Position numbers and translations under genes: made by a program. Below are positions 44,991 to 57,735 of a stretch of 64,000 nucleotides of DNA, one piece after another. Below the pieces are notes generated by a model. It did not search any database. It was not told the origin of the DNA and was given only the letters and a program-made list of their open reading frames with translations. Position 1 is the stretch's first letter; the number at the start of each line of letters is the position of its first letter. Origin of the DNA: Metallyticus violacea (taxonomy: Eukaryota > Arthropoda > Insecta > Mantodea > Metallyticidae); contig CM060831.1 in NCBI GenBank assembly GCA_030762175.1, positions 7,135,001-7,199,000 of the forward strand, given 5' to 3'.

Positions 44991-45749
44991 ATACTTAATC
45001 ATTATGATCAGCTACTAAGTTCTTGTGTTTTTTTTTCTTTCTGTTCTTTCACCTGCTTATGGCATGTGAAAATGTAGAATCTAAAGTTTTCTTTAGAAAT
45101 ATGCATGATTTATCACCTGCTATTGACTCAGGAATGAACTCAACAGACTATAGACAGTGACTATGTAAGTTTAAACTTGCACTTATGCTTTTTTTGATAG
45201 CTTTAAAGTCCATTGTTATCAGCTACGTTAGGTACATTTTTGTAGACATTATTTTCCAGCAATGGATAGTCTGGTTGCAAATTTTTTTTTTCAGTGCCCG
45301 CCATAGAACGCATTTTCAGAATGCTTTCTGGCACACTTTTGTTCTCATTATTGTCATATTTTGTGCTACATTGTTATGCCATTACACCTGATATAACCTA
45401 GTGGTCGTGAGATACTGTAGAGAGGGTATAAGAGTTAATAGTTTTTAGTATAAAACAACATGATATGCAGGAGTTTCTCCCAAACGGGCATGTAATAATG
45501 ACCAGTATATAAAATGCTGGTGAAGAATAACGCCACGTGTAAGTTGAAATGCCTGCAGTAGTTTTAAAACTGTTGAAGAACACACATCACAGATTGATAC
45601 AAAACGTAAACGAGGACGATCTGTAAATACATTCTCCTCGAAAAAGAGCGAATATTAATATGGATGCACTCTCGGCCCCTTTTTATATTTGGATGGGACT
45701 TGGGTAAAACCAGACAATTTTGCCAAGGGATGGACTGACTGTTCATGGC
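44991..45749. other. Unassigned stretch
   Basis: Nothing recognised; T-rich runs near 45280-45293. Confidence 0.35.
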
Positions 45750-45910
45750 CATGGTTTGCTCTTTGCGTGATTATTTCGAGAGAGAGACAGAAAATGGTGG
45801 AGGATCTTGGCAGGTGTTAACCAAGTGATGGAAAGAACAGCAGCTGCGCTGAATATTTCCAGACGCAACGTGAAGAGAATAGGTAAAGAAGGGGGAAAAA
45901 GTGTGGTTTC
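45750..45910 (+). pseudogene. Possible transposase helix-turn-helix fragment
   Basis: Plus-strand frame around 45812-45900 reads NQVMERTAAALNISRRNVKR then IGKEG. The A-A-L-(N)-I-S-x-x-x-V-x-R-I pattern matches helix-turn-helix regions in insect DDE transposase-like proteins. No catalytic part follows. Low confidence because the match is short. Confidence 0.4.
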
Positions 45911-46210
45911 AACTTAGTTTAATTACTTTTATTAAAAAACCAATTAAATTTGACCACCTAACTGAAGAATAATTTTAGCTACGTCAAATCTGATTGCAGA
46001 TTTACAAACTGTAGAAACAAAATAAAATGTATGTGCCACATTAGATTTCTTTATATAATGAATTAATTAAAATATAAGTTATGGCTCTTAACCTTAGGCT
46101 TTATTAAGTGGTACAGCTACGCGAGTGTTTTAATCTAATGCACAGCTAAACAGCTGACTATTGTCATGTATGGCAACGCAGGCGCCATACTTCCCTATAC
46201 GGAGTGAACT
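45911..46210. other. Unassigned stretch
   Basis: Nothing recognised. Confidence 0.35.
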
Positions 46211-46369
46211 TCAAAGTCGCTTGTTAGCCAATTGCGGTTGTATCCGAGAAAAGATTTTTGAAAAACGTCTTCAAATCACCATATATATATTATGAATATT
46301 CATATATTCATTTTAAATGTCATTTTCGGTGCCTAGTGGGTACCATCAATGCAGGTTTGACGAAATTTT

Positions 46370-46372
<3 letters not shown>

Positions 46373-46419
<47 letters not shown>
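46373..46419. repeat. (TG)n microsatellite
   Basis: About 20 TG units ending in GCGCGCGCG. Confidence 0.95.
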
Positions 46420-46879
46420 ATAACCTGTAGCGGTTGCAATTTATTTTTCTAAACGAAACTCGCCGTATAACTATAAATTAACAAACAATCAATGACTTCC
46501 TTAAATAGCAAAATTGGACCAATGGGGACCATTGGACCATAACCTAAAGGAAAATTTTAAAAATCGCTCTAGCGAGATAATCTTTATTTTTCACAACGAA
46601 ATTGGGAGTATATTATTAAAATAAATTAATTAAAATAGTTCCCGAAAATCAGCAAAATAAGAATATTTGGGGTGGGGGATTACCTGAAACCCAAAATTTA
46701 AAATGTCCTCTATAGGCACCAATAATAATTTCTCCCGTAACGAAACTCGGTGCATACCACTTCAATAAATTAGGAAAAATAATTTCGAAAATCAGGGACA
46801 CCGGACTGTTAGAAGTGGGAATATACCTGCAAATAGACATTTAAAGAGTAGGGCTTAAAGGAAACGCTCTAGCGACCGT

Positions 46880-46912
<33 letters not shown>

Positions 46913-47507
46913 TTTCCGAAAATCAGGGAACGGACCATTAGAATTAGGGATATATCTGAAAATCGAAATTTTTAAAAACACTCTATAGTATCGTTTTCTC
47001 TATATTGTTTAAAAATAAAAGAGCAAATTAATTCAGCATATAAACTGTATTTATAACGATGCATGCGTTTTATATTTAATAAAAGCATCGTCGTGAAGAC
47101 AGCAAATATGAAATATTAATCTAACATGTATTTGAGAATTATATTTATATGTAAGAGCGCTCTGTAAGAACCTTCAGAAATCGTTTGCGTTACATGCTTT
47201 TACTGCAATAAAATTTAAATTAAATTTCAAAGCCGATGTAAATATATGGAACTTTCGACTGTTTATTGTTCATTGTGTATGTTTTTTGTTTTTTTTTTAT
47301 TGAAACATATAAACATCTTCAATACACAGTGTAACTCGAAACTTTCTGTTATTTCTCTCTATTTTAATGAATGTAAAGATATCAGTGGCTCAGTTCATAA
47401 ACATAATTACATTTAAAATGCTTAAAAACGTCTACAGAGTGTAGTTTTGTCTATCAGTGGTCATATATTTCATTTAATTAAAAGTATACCACTAGTTTTG
47501 TAATTTA

Positions 47508-47539
47508 CTTTAATAATAATAATAATAATAATAATAATT
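47508..47539. repeat. (AAT)n microsatellite inside the composite repeat
   Basis: About 10 AAT units. Confidence 0.95.
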
Positions 47540-47765
47540 TTAAAAGGTGGTTTCTTATTTGTAATACTTGTTGATTGCAAAAATTCTAATTTAGTTCCCC
47601 TAATATCATACAATAATAATAGAATTTATTTCATTTTATTAATAATAAGACCTAATTTGGACGTTATACGTTTTTTAAATTTATTCAACTTGCAGAGGAA
47701 TTTTCTTTGTTTACGCAGCTCCTGCATGACGGGCTTTTTAATGTCACTGTAGTTTAATGATGATG

Positions 47766-48439
47766 ATGGATTACCAGCGGGAATAAATTATTTTGCAGAG
47801 AAGGAACAAAGTATTAACTCGCATAAAAAGGGTAGGAATCCATGCCAAACACGTTTGGAACTCATAGCCAGATCAGTAAAGCTAATTCTCCCTGACTAAC
47901 CGGGCCATATTGATTATTCAACTGGCATTTGCCTTCTCAGTAAGTAACAATAGGGCCTCTGTGGTAACGAAGTAAGCAACGCAACTTGAAACTTAACCTT
48001 GTTACATGATTATCTGCTCTGTAAACACAACTCGTATTAGCAGCAGGTACGCCAACGTGCGATTATTGAATTCGGAACACAAGCTTTAGCTCCCAGCGAG
48101 CAACAGGATTAAATTCTCTAGAACAGCCATGTTAACTTGCAGCCCGTTACACAATAACAAAGACCCATAATGTTCGTCTGTCTATTTTAAATATAAACAC
48201 ATAATTTTATTATTTTTTTCAAAATATTCAGCATTTTTCATCCTAAGCAGTCAATCTGCAGATAACGGGCCTGGGTATAAAACTGAAATGATAGCAAATG
48301 CTCACTCCCAGTTCATCTATAAAGAGATTCAGCCTTAGAAGCCTTTCCATAAAGTAGGAGGGGTCTTCAGTAAAGAATTATCATAATTTGTTTACAGACG
48401 CAATTTCTAGTGCTAGAATTTAAATTTACAATATTTTTA
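47766..48439. other. Unassigned stretch
   Basis: Nothing recognised; lies between two composite repeat copies. Confidence 0.35.
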
Positions 48440-49290
48440 CACACGTGTGCTAGTTTTCTTGTTAGCGAATTCCAAAGGAATGTACATCTATTGCAGTTGT
48501 ACCCATGAAAAGATTTTTGAAAAATTTCTTCAAAACTTCATTGATTCTACCTCAAGACACGGAAACTGACAATGAAAAGCAGCTTCTCTTTCTATCTCTC
48601 TGTCTCTCTCACGTACACACGCGGTCGCAATTTTTGTCTTTCCTCAACAAAACTCGACATATAATCATAAACTAACAAACGTTTCGTCGAGTTCGTTAAA
48701 CAGCAACAATTGACCATGGCGGGTGGGAGTTAACCTAAAGCGAAATATTTTTAATTTTTTTAAAAATCGCTCTAGCGGTCGATTTTTTTTTTCTCAAAGA
48801 AACTCAGTATATTTCTTTAAAATGAATTGACAAAGCAGTTTCCGAAAATCAGGGTATTCAAACAATTAGGAGTGGGTACAGCTGAAAACCTGTGAGGGTT
48901 AAAGCGAAATTTAAAAATCGCTCTAGAGGCCGCATTTTTCATTTTTTTTTTTTTTGTACATGCCATTGAAATAAAATAGAAAATGTAGTTTCTGAAAATC
49001 AGTGAAATTGGACTATTATGAGAATGGGTTAGCCTGAAATCTAAAGTTTAAAACTCGTTCTAACGGCATTAATATTTCTTTGTTCGCAACAAAATTGCTT
49101 GTACATACCATTTAAAGTAAATAAGAAAAACAGTTTTGAAAAATCAATAAAAATCGGGTCATTAGAAGGAAATTTTGATGGCCTAAATAGGGCAGAGAAT
49201 GTACCTAAATGGTGCATTTATGACCTAAATTTATTTTCAAAAAGTGTTCTATAATCTGCTTAAAAATAAAAGCACTATACTTAATTCAAA
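48440..49290 (+). repeat. Composite tandem-repeat element, copy R4
   Basis: Leader GTTGTACCCATGAAAAGATT (48497-48516) then units with cores at about 48768 (AAATCGCTCTAGCGG), 48915 (AAATCGCTCTAGAGG) and 49050 (ACTCGTTCTAACGG), plus a last weak core near 49245. Spacing is about 147 and 135 bp. GTTTCCGAAAATCAGGG recurs in each unit. The tail seen in R3 and R6 is missing. Confidence 0.78.
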
Positions 49291-50179
49291 GATAAACGAT
49301 TGAAGGGCTCAAATCAATGGTGGGCAGGATGCCTTTTTTAAAAAATGGGATAAACAATGGATAGAATTAAGTGAAAATGAAAATTTAATGAAACATACAG
49401 AGATGCCAAATATATATACTTCAAGCAAAGAAAAAACTGTGTTAACATAACAAAACTGAATTCACACAAATAGAAAATGATGAGCACTAATCATCTTACA
49501 CGTTTACATTACAACAGTTGCTCAAAATGCCCATCATTGGCGTCCATATATTTCTGAGTACGTTAAACTATTGATTGAGTAACGTTTATGAAAGTGTCCT
49601 CAGCGATTGCATGCCGTTTCATTTTCTTCCCGAAGTGCTGTTTTCTACGGTATACGTTACCACGAATCTCAACTTTGTCTTAAATGCTTGCAATTGTTAC
49701 TCGCGTTGGCGGTTCTGTTCTGTACACACGTCTCCATTGCCTTTGAACTTAAACAACATTCTCGGTTTTCCAATACCATTTCAAAATGGCTTTCCTCTGG
49801 TCAAACGATAATCTTGGCTCCATTTTGTTGTAGCAACGCTAGCATAACGTAATGTGAGTCACATCTGTTTACGGAACATCATACGATAATCTTGGCTTCT
49901 TTTGTTCAATGTTGATTTACCTGTCACATAGCAATGCTATCACAATGTATGTGAGTCACATCTGTTTACAGAACATCATACTACACCTTACTGTTGTTTT
50001 TCGGTTCAATTTTGAAATATATTACATAGATATCTACTGTGAAAGTGTGTATACATTTTTGGCACCCTCGGTATACACTGTAAAAGGACATATGCACATT
50101 GTAACTAGTTTATATTAATCAGTGTACAAAAAATTAACAATGGTAACTGAAGTTGCTCACGTGACTTGTTTGTGTACGG
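49291..50179. other. Unassigned stretch
   Basis: Nothing recognised. 49841-49880 and 49933-49980 are a short local duplication (GTGAGTCACATCTGTTTAC repeated). Confidence 0.45.
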
Positions 50180-51300
50180 TGAGTTCCAAGACTGCTGATT
50201 CCCGAACACAGGTACAGGTTAATATGCAGCTAAAGATGATGTTACAGGAAGATAAGGTTTTTTTTTTTTTTTCAAAGACAATTACTGCTAATGAAACTTG
50301 GATCGATTGTGAGAGTAAACAGCAAAGTTCTGTGTGGTCACCAACACACATAAAAATAAGTGGTCGCTTCTGCTGGGAAAGCTACGGTCATCTCATTTTT
50401 CGTACCTGCACACGCAACTTTAACTGGGCAGTGCTACAGAGACGTCCTGAAAACTTTGTAAGTCACACGCTGGATGCTGCACGATTGTACATTGTAAATG
50501 CTGCTGAATATTTCACAAAAATCTACATGAAGTGTGACCCTCATCCTTTCATATATCTTTACCTTTATCTTTTCTGCATATTAAAGAAACGTCTTCGTAG
50601 CAGGCATTTTCTATCATCAGAAGCAGTGTTGGAGGCTGCGGAGGAGATTCTGAAGGACGTGTCAAAAATGGTTTCCAGAGGTCTTGGGAAACTGGCCAAT
50701 TGCATAACATGGACTACTTTAACTACTTTAAAAAAGATCATGAAAATTATTAGGATGAGTAAAGACGCTTTTCTCCATCAAATGGTAACGGATGATGAAA
50801 GTTGGGTGCACCATTACTCCGTTTAGGCGGAAGTGAAAACAATGCACTTTGCTAGTACGAAAGAAGTTCGAGACCACCCCCTCTGCAAGGAAATTCAAGG
50901 TATTCTGGGATCCAAAGGCAATTCTTCTTGTTGGCTTTCTCGAACCACGAGAAACAGTACACGCTTATGATAATTGTACAACCTTACGGCGTCTCAAATC
51001 TGCAGCTCGTCACAACGCCCCGGTCTCCTGACCCGGGGTATCTTCCTTAATGACCAAACCCAACTCCAAATTGCACGGTATCATTGGAAGCGTCTTCAAC
51101 CTTACAGCCCTGATTTGGCGCCTAGTGACTGTCATCTGTTTTCAGCACAAATAAAGTATTTGGAAGGTCAGCGTTTTCAGGACAGGCAGATCAAAAACAG
51201 CGATGCGGCGTTTTTTGTACAGTCAGAGCTTCAGCTTCTTTGAAAAGGGCATTCAGAAGTTGGTGCACAGAAGGTGGTTATGTGGAGAAGTAGTTCATGG
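50180..51300 (+). pseudogene. Chimeric mariner remnants, including the longest open frame
   Basis: Plus strand, made of two mariner pieces. Piece one lies in the 234-codon frame 50122-50826: TANETWIDCESKQQSSVW (about 50280-50335) is a damaged first aspartate motif (NETW for DETW), and the C-terminal SSEAVLEAAEEILKDVSKMV (about 50619-50680) follows without the HDN region. Piece two begins inside the same frame: AFLHQMVTDDESWVHHY (50768-50820) is another first aspartate motif with DDESW. Its continuation in other frames includes PSARKFKVFWDPKAILLVGF (50880-50940), YSPDLAPSDCHLFSA (51103-51150) and FVQSELQLL (51210-51240). The DNARPH second aspartate region is degraded (near 51040). Confidence 0.78.
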
Positions 51301-52051
51301 ATGGAGGAGGTAAAAGATGTGTAAAGTAGGTGAATGTAACGTAATAACAATAAAGTACACAGCTAAGGGAAGCTTATTTATTGCACACCCCTCGTATAAA
51401 TCTCGCCTCACCCACCGCACTGCAGATCCTGCGCGCCTGTCACTTTCCCCCTGGGACTGGTAGAATAGTGGCCTTCTGTATGTGTATTTTATATATCTGT
51501 AAAACAATTTTTTAAACATTGAGCTTTCTTACTGAATACCCCTAATACTACTCAGAAAGCAGATGAGTGATATTATTTACATGTGTCAAAGCTTGGCCTC
51601 TTACATATAACAACTGTAAAGTCAAAGGGCATTTCCTGCACGGTTCTCATAAAAGTGTTTTGAGGCTGTAACCAAGTTTTACAAGACTCGTTAATCCCAT
51701 GAGAGGATTCCTCTACACCGACAACTTAACACTAGAGTCTTTTGTTGCACCGCGCCAGCCAGCCACATTAACGTCAAGAAATGTTCACACACTACTAATG
51801 GGCAAGGCGGAAACACACGTGACTCTGTTAATTTGCCTTCGTGTGTGTCCCGATCGATAAAACATTTTAACGGTGCAACTCCATTCCTGGATAATGAACC
51901 CATTACCTTCTCCCACTTTCTTAAATGTTCCCTTTGTCCTGCGCAAATAACCTGCCTTTTTCCCCATTCTCCTTTCACACCTGAGCACAGGTTTCTGAAT
52001 TACAGAAAATGTCTCTATCTTTATCTTTGTACCTTGCAGGAAGATGCATTA
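51301..52051. other. Unassigned stretch
   Basis: Nothing recognised; overlapping frames at 51691-52087 look like chance. Confidence 0.35.
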
Positions 52052-52059
52052 GTTTCTGT

Positions 52060-52331
52060 GACCACTACAGGTGGCCGAGGTCGTTAAGATACGAATTCTT
52101 GAGCGGGAGGTCTGGGGTTCGATCCCCACCAGAATCGTCCTGACCGCTTTTTTTTTTCAGGTTTTCCTCAGTCTTCGTAAGTGCAAAATGCCGGGCAGGT
52201 ACCCTAAATTTAGGTCTGGAAAGCTTCCTTCCTTTAAAAAAAAATCCCTTCATCTCATATATCATTAGTGACCACTACCTATGATGCCTTAGTAATTAAA
52301 ACGGGCGTTAAAACACCTTTTAAATAAAATC
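52060..52331 (+). mobile_element. SINE-A copy 11, with short target duplication
   Basis: Plus strand. GTTTCTGT occurs at 52052-52059 and 52332-52339 on both sides. Head CAGGTGGCCGAGGTCGTTAA, B box GGTTCGATCCCC, tail ACGGGCGTTAAAACACC. An internal A-run lies at 52235-52244. Confidence 0.9.
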
Positions 52332-52659
52332 GTTTCTGTCGTACAAATTTGTGTGCAATACTTGAATACCTTGCGATTAGCGATATGTCATGTTAAGGTG
52401 CAGGACGTTACCAAAAATTGTAAACCTCCTCAGTGTTTACTCTAGTTATATGAAATATGAGCTGCATTCGTCACAATTATCAGGAAAATTAAATGGATGT
52501 TTTCATTAAAATTGGTTATAATCTATTTCAAAAGTTTCATATATTTGTATTCCATTTAAGGGGTTTTCCCCCTTCCTATTGCGCTTGTTTTAGTCAATAT
52601 GATTTCTTAAAACAGAGGTCATTCAAGTTTATAACACCTCCATTTTTTTCCCTCGGAAT
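52332..52659. other. Unassigned stretch
   Basis: Nothing recognised. Confidence 0.35.
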
Positions 52660-53295
52660 TGAAAACAGATAGAAATATTCAGCTGCATAAATATGACAAC
52701 AAATTGCAAACGAGAAAAATGAAAGTGGTATAGCTGTGCAATAAACCATCCCTTCAATGTGCTCAGTATGAAAGTAAAAGAGATACTAAGCAGATTACCC
52801 TATAAATGTATAAACAAAAAAGAACTTGATCACAAACCACCTGCACATCTTTTGCTTATTCCCCAGGACTATTCAAAACTACTTTACTTTGTCTTGATCA
52901 ACATTTCCATGATGTCCTGAAAAGTAATTGGTATGAGTCCTTCCGAAATAGCTTGTTTTAAATATGCTGCAATCACTTCAGTGGAAATAGAATGTTATTT
53001 TTCCATGATGGAAAAAGTTCTCTCTGACAAACGATTGACTGTGACGGTTGATAGCTTGAAAAAACGTCTTGTTGTTGCTAGTAACCAAGAAAAGTAAGCT
53101 TAAGTACTTTAATTGTGTGATAAAGAAATTATTGATCATTTTAAATACCTATTTTCATTAATAATAAGTGATATTAAGCGCTGTTTCACTTTTAATAAAT
53201 GCCTATTTTATTTAAATTGTCTCCTAATTGCAGTTAATTTAAGTGCGTTTTGCCTGTTTACTTTATCAAAATAAATGCCGAATTTCCAGGCTCTG
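52660..53295 (+). mobile_element. hAT-like non-autonomous element, copy H4, 5'-truncated
   Basis: Shares AGCTGCATAAATATGAC, TGTGCAATAAACC and AAACTACTTTACTTTGTCTT with H3. The right end TTTCCAGGCTCTG matches the family terminus. The C-terminal hAT region (VEIECYFSMMEKVLS-like, about 52980-53030) and TVDSLKKRLVVASNQEK-like residues are recognisable. Start is approximate; no left inverted repeat found. Confidence 0.75.
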
Positions 53296-54699
53296 GACAT
53301 CATAAATTTCTCTTTATTCACTGCTGGGTTACTCAAAAATATCTAGCGATTTTCGCTGTAATGAAAAACATGCGCAAATGAGCAAGTTGCTGGCAAAATT
53401 AAACTGCAACTGCACCTACAAGGTAAGAAAGCACGAGATAATTAAAATGTCATCTTCCACAGGCCAACATAAAAAGAAAAGAAAAAAAAAAGATCGGGAA
53501 CGAAACAAATGGCAGAAAGAAGAGTATGCTGTGTAATAAAAAAGGAGGAGGTACATATGAACACACAACGTTAATAGAAAGCACAAGTACGAAGGAGAAG
53601 CAAATGAGAAACGGAAATGTGGATAAAAGAAGAATTGATGATACAGAAGTGTAGTTCAGGAAAAACAATATCTACAATGAGAAAGCAACAGGAAGAAAAG
53701 AATAAAAGAGTAAAAAATAACCATAGAGGAAAACCGCAGAATGAAGAGAAAAAAAAAAGAAATAAAAGAGACAACAAATTATTGAAAGCAATGGCTGTGT
53801 GGTGGCCGAGTGGATATCTGGCCACGTGTCACTTGGGAAAAGTGCACGCTACGCTCCGCAGCTTGCAAGAGCCTGTAAGCCGATTTTGATCCAATTTCCA
53901 ACCGAGGATTGCGGAAATCCACTCACCAAATCCAATTTTCGTTGGAGGCTGGGATCTTTTACGTTCGCCAGTAACACGGTAAAACAACATTCTGGGCGAC
54001 GGGAGTACTGTAATTATGTCACGCATAAAATTGATGTAAATATAGGTGCCTTGTATGATTAGCGCTTTTTGCTTCAATGTCCCATCAAAAACGCATTTAG
54101 GATTCTGCAACCTCGTCATGGCTTGTTTTCTGCGATCTTTATATTTACATGGAAAATACTCTTTTTGTTCCAGATAAGGTGGGTTGCTAAAAAAAATCCA
54201 AGATGTTTAAAAACTAATATAAAAACCAAGAAGTGGTTGTGGTTTAATATATCGTTTTACTTACAAGGAGATATTGTCAGTTATGTGTCATAGATCGAAC
54301 AGGTAATTGTGATGCATATGTTTTAAAAATGGAATAATTATTACGACAGTTTTATCTGTCATAGGTTTCACCGGTGTCATTTAATACATTTTTGCACGCA
54401 GTTGCATTTAGTGGCATACACTACAAGTTGCTGGTCAGGTCACAAATATAGTGTTCTTGAATTTTATCATTTTACACACTATCCCTTAATACGAGAGTTA
54501 GCCGTTTGACTTCCAGAATTCTACTAATTGGAAGACCATAGTTCTCAAACCCTGCGTGGTAGTCTCTCTAAATACAAAGTTGAATCTTGCGGTACCAATC
54601 ACGACAGTTTCTTCAAAGGTAACATAAACCTCTTCTCCGTAAAAAGACACAGCTTCTTCCGGACTCCCAGCTGCCTCCTGTCACACTTTACAACAAGTG
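53296..54699. other. Unassigned stretch
   Basis: A weak tRNA-like start around 53799-53850 (GTGGCCGAGTGGATATCTGG) may be another SINE head, but the B box is unconvincing. The frame at 53617-53889 is lysine-rich and purine-biased, most likely chance. Confidence 0.4.
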
Positions 54700-55345
54700 T
54701 ACAATGCAAAAATAAGAACGGCAGTAAGTTATGGCGCGGAAATATTAGGCGGGAGCGAGCAGAAAATCTACCTTAAATTCAAACTAACTTTCTGAAAAGA
54801 ATTAGAAAGGATGATAGAAGAGCAGTAAATTGTGAGGTGAGAAGAGAGCTTGGTAGTTAATGTTTTTAAACCATGGCGATTAAATACTGGTTAGACTTAA
54901 TAATGGGAGCAGACACTAAGTTTAAATTCATTTGCTATCAGGAATAATTGAAAAACCTGGAAAGTGGGAACTGGGCATCTCCCATAAAATGGGGTGTGGA
55001 AGGAACAGGAATGGGGTAAGTGGGAGGCGGGAGCTAGAAATAGAAGAAATGTTTGGAGGAAAGTTAAAAGTAATTCATCGATATTGATATGCAGGCAGTG
55101 GAAGCTGAGTGTTCTAACAAAGTATCATTGGAAGTTCATTCAGAACTAAAAGGGCATTCGGGAGAGAAGCCTATATAAATGCACTGAGAGAAGACAGAAC
55201 GGCAATGGCCTAGTGAGATGTAAAGCGCACAAAATGACAGACAACACAGGGGAAAGAATGTGTCCTATGTGTGGCATAAAGAAAAAGTGAATCGTATTAT
55301 TGCGGAATGTGAAGCTACAGAGTGCTGCAGGTAGCAGATTCTCTC
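54700..55345 (+). pseudogene. Non-LTR retrotransposon 3' end (LINE copy L4)
   Basis: Plus strand. AVSYGAEILGGSEQKIY (about 54722-54772) is the YGAEx(W) segment after reverse transcriptase. Then come ARNRRNVWRKVKSN-like (55033-55070) and, at 55235-55325, DNTGERMCPMCGIKKK followed by NRIIAECEATE, the C-terminal CxxC...H/N...C zinc-finger module (the histidine replaced). Broken by frameshifts. Closest in arrangement to L1 and L3, but text identity is too low to call them one family. Confidence 0.65.
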
Positions 55346-55719
55346 CGTAAACTTTGTGAGGTCGAGCAGTAGGGCGGTATGTCTAAACTTGTATTGGATA
55401 AGAATAATTGGCAGGAGCTGTGTAAAAATTTAATCAGATAAGATGTGCAAGAGAAAATCTCTGGCTAGAGAGGACATGGTATAATGCACTTATCAATTTA
55501 TTGGTTTGAATATTGAATTATATATCTCTCTTGTTTACTGCCCCGTAATGACAAATTGAAGATGCTTATTAAATTTCATAATTTTTTCCGCCATGACTGG
55601 GGGAGGTTTATTTACTAACATTTTATTACATGACAGTGTTTGTACATATTAATTCTGGAAATTTCTTGATTTATTTTCTACTCAAGATTTCTTATATATA
55701 AATAGAAGAACGAACGGTC

Positions 55720-56110
55720 TGGCTAGAACCGTACGCTGGATAAGTGTTTAATTTGTGTTTTTGGAAGCCATTGTTGAAATAAATAAACACTACTGATTTT
55801 TTTGAGAATTGAACCCACGGAAAATTTTTTCAATGAACCACATTTTGGCTGCAGAATGGGTTTCCGGACTCCCAAATTCTGGTCCTTTAGTTTTTTTGGT
55901 AGTTGCAAACATGAAAAAACTCCCAGAGAGCCATATCTGGACTGTACGTTTGGTGGTTCAAAGTGTCAATCCCGATTCTTCATTGTTAGAAACTTCATTG
56001 TTTCAAAAGCACTGTACGCAGAGGTATTGTTGTGGTGAAGCAACAACATATGCAACCCAGATCTTTCTGTTAATGTTCTGAGGAGTCTGGGTAGACAAAC
56101 TGTAGAATAT
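55720..56110 (-). pseudogene. Mariner transposase C-terminal fragment
   Basis: Minus strand reads LHHNNTSAYSAFETMKF (about 55988-56040), then NHQTYSPDMALWEFF (about 55905-55950) and KKLKDQNLGV (about 55870-55900). The HDN Asp is Asn (HNN), as in the fragment at 28317. Frame breaks present. No N-terminal domain. Confidence 0.72.
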
Positions 56111-57585
56111 CAGTTGGCTGATTTTTGTTCCTGGAGTGGAATAGTTGCAACATGACCACTTGCTGAAAACAAACTGGCGACATAGTTTAACCTTCAAATT
56201 GTTTTAATAACAATTTTACTTTTTTATTACAGTGTACTAATTTAACTCAGGTCTTGTAGTGTTTATTTATTTTAGTATTAGGTGTATTTAAGTCAATAAT
56301 GGTTTACTAGGTACACAAATTAAATGTTTATCTCTTCTGGGGGGGGGGGATTACTTTGTGATTGACGTTTCTACCGCACCAGTACGCTGTTACCACACCC
56401 CGTTACTCGCTATCCGTCTTGAGCGGCTGCACTCCAAGATCATCATCTTCTTCTCATGCTTCTCTATGATTTAAAACATATTTTACATCCCATATTTATC
56501 CTTGATATAGTACATAGTAATACATAAAATACTAAAACTCACATATTATTACATAATTGAACATTTTATATTAAATATTTTCCAAGATTATGGTTTGAAA
56601 ATTATTAAAATGCTGGCAAATTTGCTTTAACTACAGCGGAAGCTACGTAGTGTCATCTAACGGCAGAAATCATAAGCTGGACTTGGATGCATTGACGCGA
56701 AGTAGTAGTGTATATGAAAACGGTGTATATGGTACTTGTGGGAAAATGTGCACTTTTGATCAAATAATCCTAGAGAATCTCTTTTGTTTGATGAAAGATG
56801 CAAAGCACAACCACTGCTCTTAATAAAGCGAAAAATTAGACCAGTGCACGTACTAGTAATTTTAAATTTCCAAACCTGTATCTGTTGCAACTCGATGTTG
56901 TCATGCCTTTGACTATGTATTTTTGTTATCTTATTGGACGAGCCTCTCGCCAGCAGAGACGTCGGCCCAAGTGTCAATTTCTTCCCACCTAGGCACGGGT
57001 CTAATCAGACAGTTCGTGCTCCTAATTTACAAAAGAAATGTTGAAAAACACGAACAATTCCATACATACAAACAAAGTCGTACACTAAAATGTTCACTCC
57101 CAATAATGACGGGAAAATGACGCAATTAATAAGCACCTTACATTTATCATTACAGACTTAAAGATTAGCCCCAGATTTAAAACCACTGCCTTAAACCAAA
57201 TCCAGTAAGATACACACAACTAGCTGCAGTATCTCAAAACTCACTGGTAACAAAAATTTCTGGAGTTGAAATCAGACGGGAAAAAGCCACTAAATTTACT
57301 GAAAGAATGATGATTGTTCAATTTACATCATTCTCCCTTTCTACCTATCTATCTGCCAAGCGGGTCGGAAGGCAAACCTGAAAAACGACGATCAAAACCT
57401 AGTCTTGCAAAAATTCACTCTTGGCTGCACTTCAGTAATCTGTAATAAAGAAAAAAACTTAATGGACCGTTTAACGAGCGGCGAGTTCTAAGGAAGGATG
57501 ACAATTTCTGCCTTTCCGTATGGCTGCGATGAGCAGAGACATCAGAGGGTGGGGCTAGGTATAGTCCCGTACAAAACCTAAGTGA
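56111..57585. other. Unassigned 1.5-kb stretch
   Basis: G-run at 56340-56351. No gene or repeat recognised; the minus frame 56657-56977 shows no motif. Confidence 0.35.
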
Positions 57586-57589
57586 GAGA

Positions 57590-57735
57590 GAGATTTTCCT
57601 CCATCAGAGAATTCCGAAAGATTGTAGTAGCTAATGCGGTTGTACCAATGAAAAGATTTTTGAAAAAAGTCTTCAAATCTCCAACGATCCTACCTACAAC
57701 GATAAAAAGTGCAAATATACTCATCTAATTCTGCG
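57590..57735 (+). repeat. Composite repeat family, leader only (R5)
   Basis: GCGGTTGTACCAATGAAAAG, then ATTTTTGAAAAAAGTCTTCA and CAACGATCCTACCTACAACG match the leaders of R3 and R4. No tandem unit follows. Confidence 0.65.

Larger units (their letters stand above)
46211..47765 (+). repeat. Composite tandem-repeat element, copy R3 (most complete)
   Basis: Order: a leader with GCGGTTGTATCCGAGAAAAG and ATTTTTGAAAAACGTCTTCA (46227-46275); a (TG)n tract (46373-46419); at least four degenerate units with cores near 46560, 46700, 46868 and 46980 (AAATCGCTCTAGCG, TGTCCTCTATAGGC, AACGCTCTAGCG, ACACTCTATAG); then a long tail beginning near 46995 with TATAAACTGTATTTATAAC, GTAAGAGCGCTCTGTAAGA, TTTCTCTCTATTTTA and (AAT)n at 47508-47539, ending near 47765. 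The tail matches 17.8-18.3 and 62.4-63.0 kb. No protein coding detected. Confidence 0.78.

Noticed and set aside
53617..53889. Lysine-rich protein of 90 codons
   Set aside because: Purine-rich low-complexity sequence with no motif; likely chance.
56340..56351. G homopolymers (also 4449-4460 and 24270-24284)
   Set aside because: Simple runs without evidence for a quadruplex cluster; could be sequencing or slippage artefacts.
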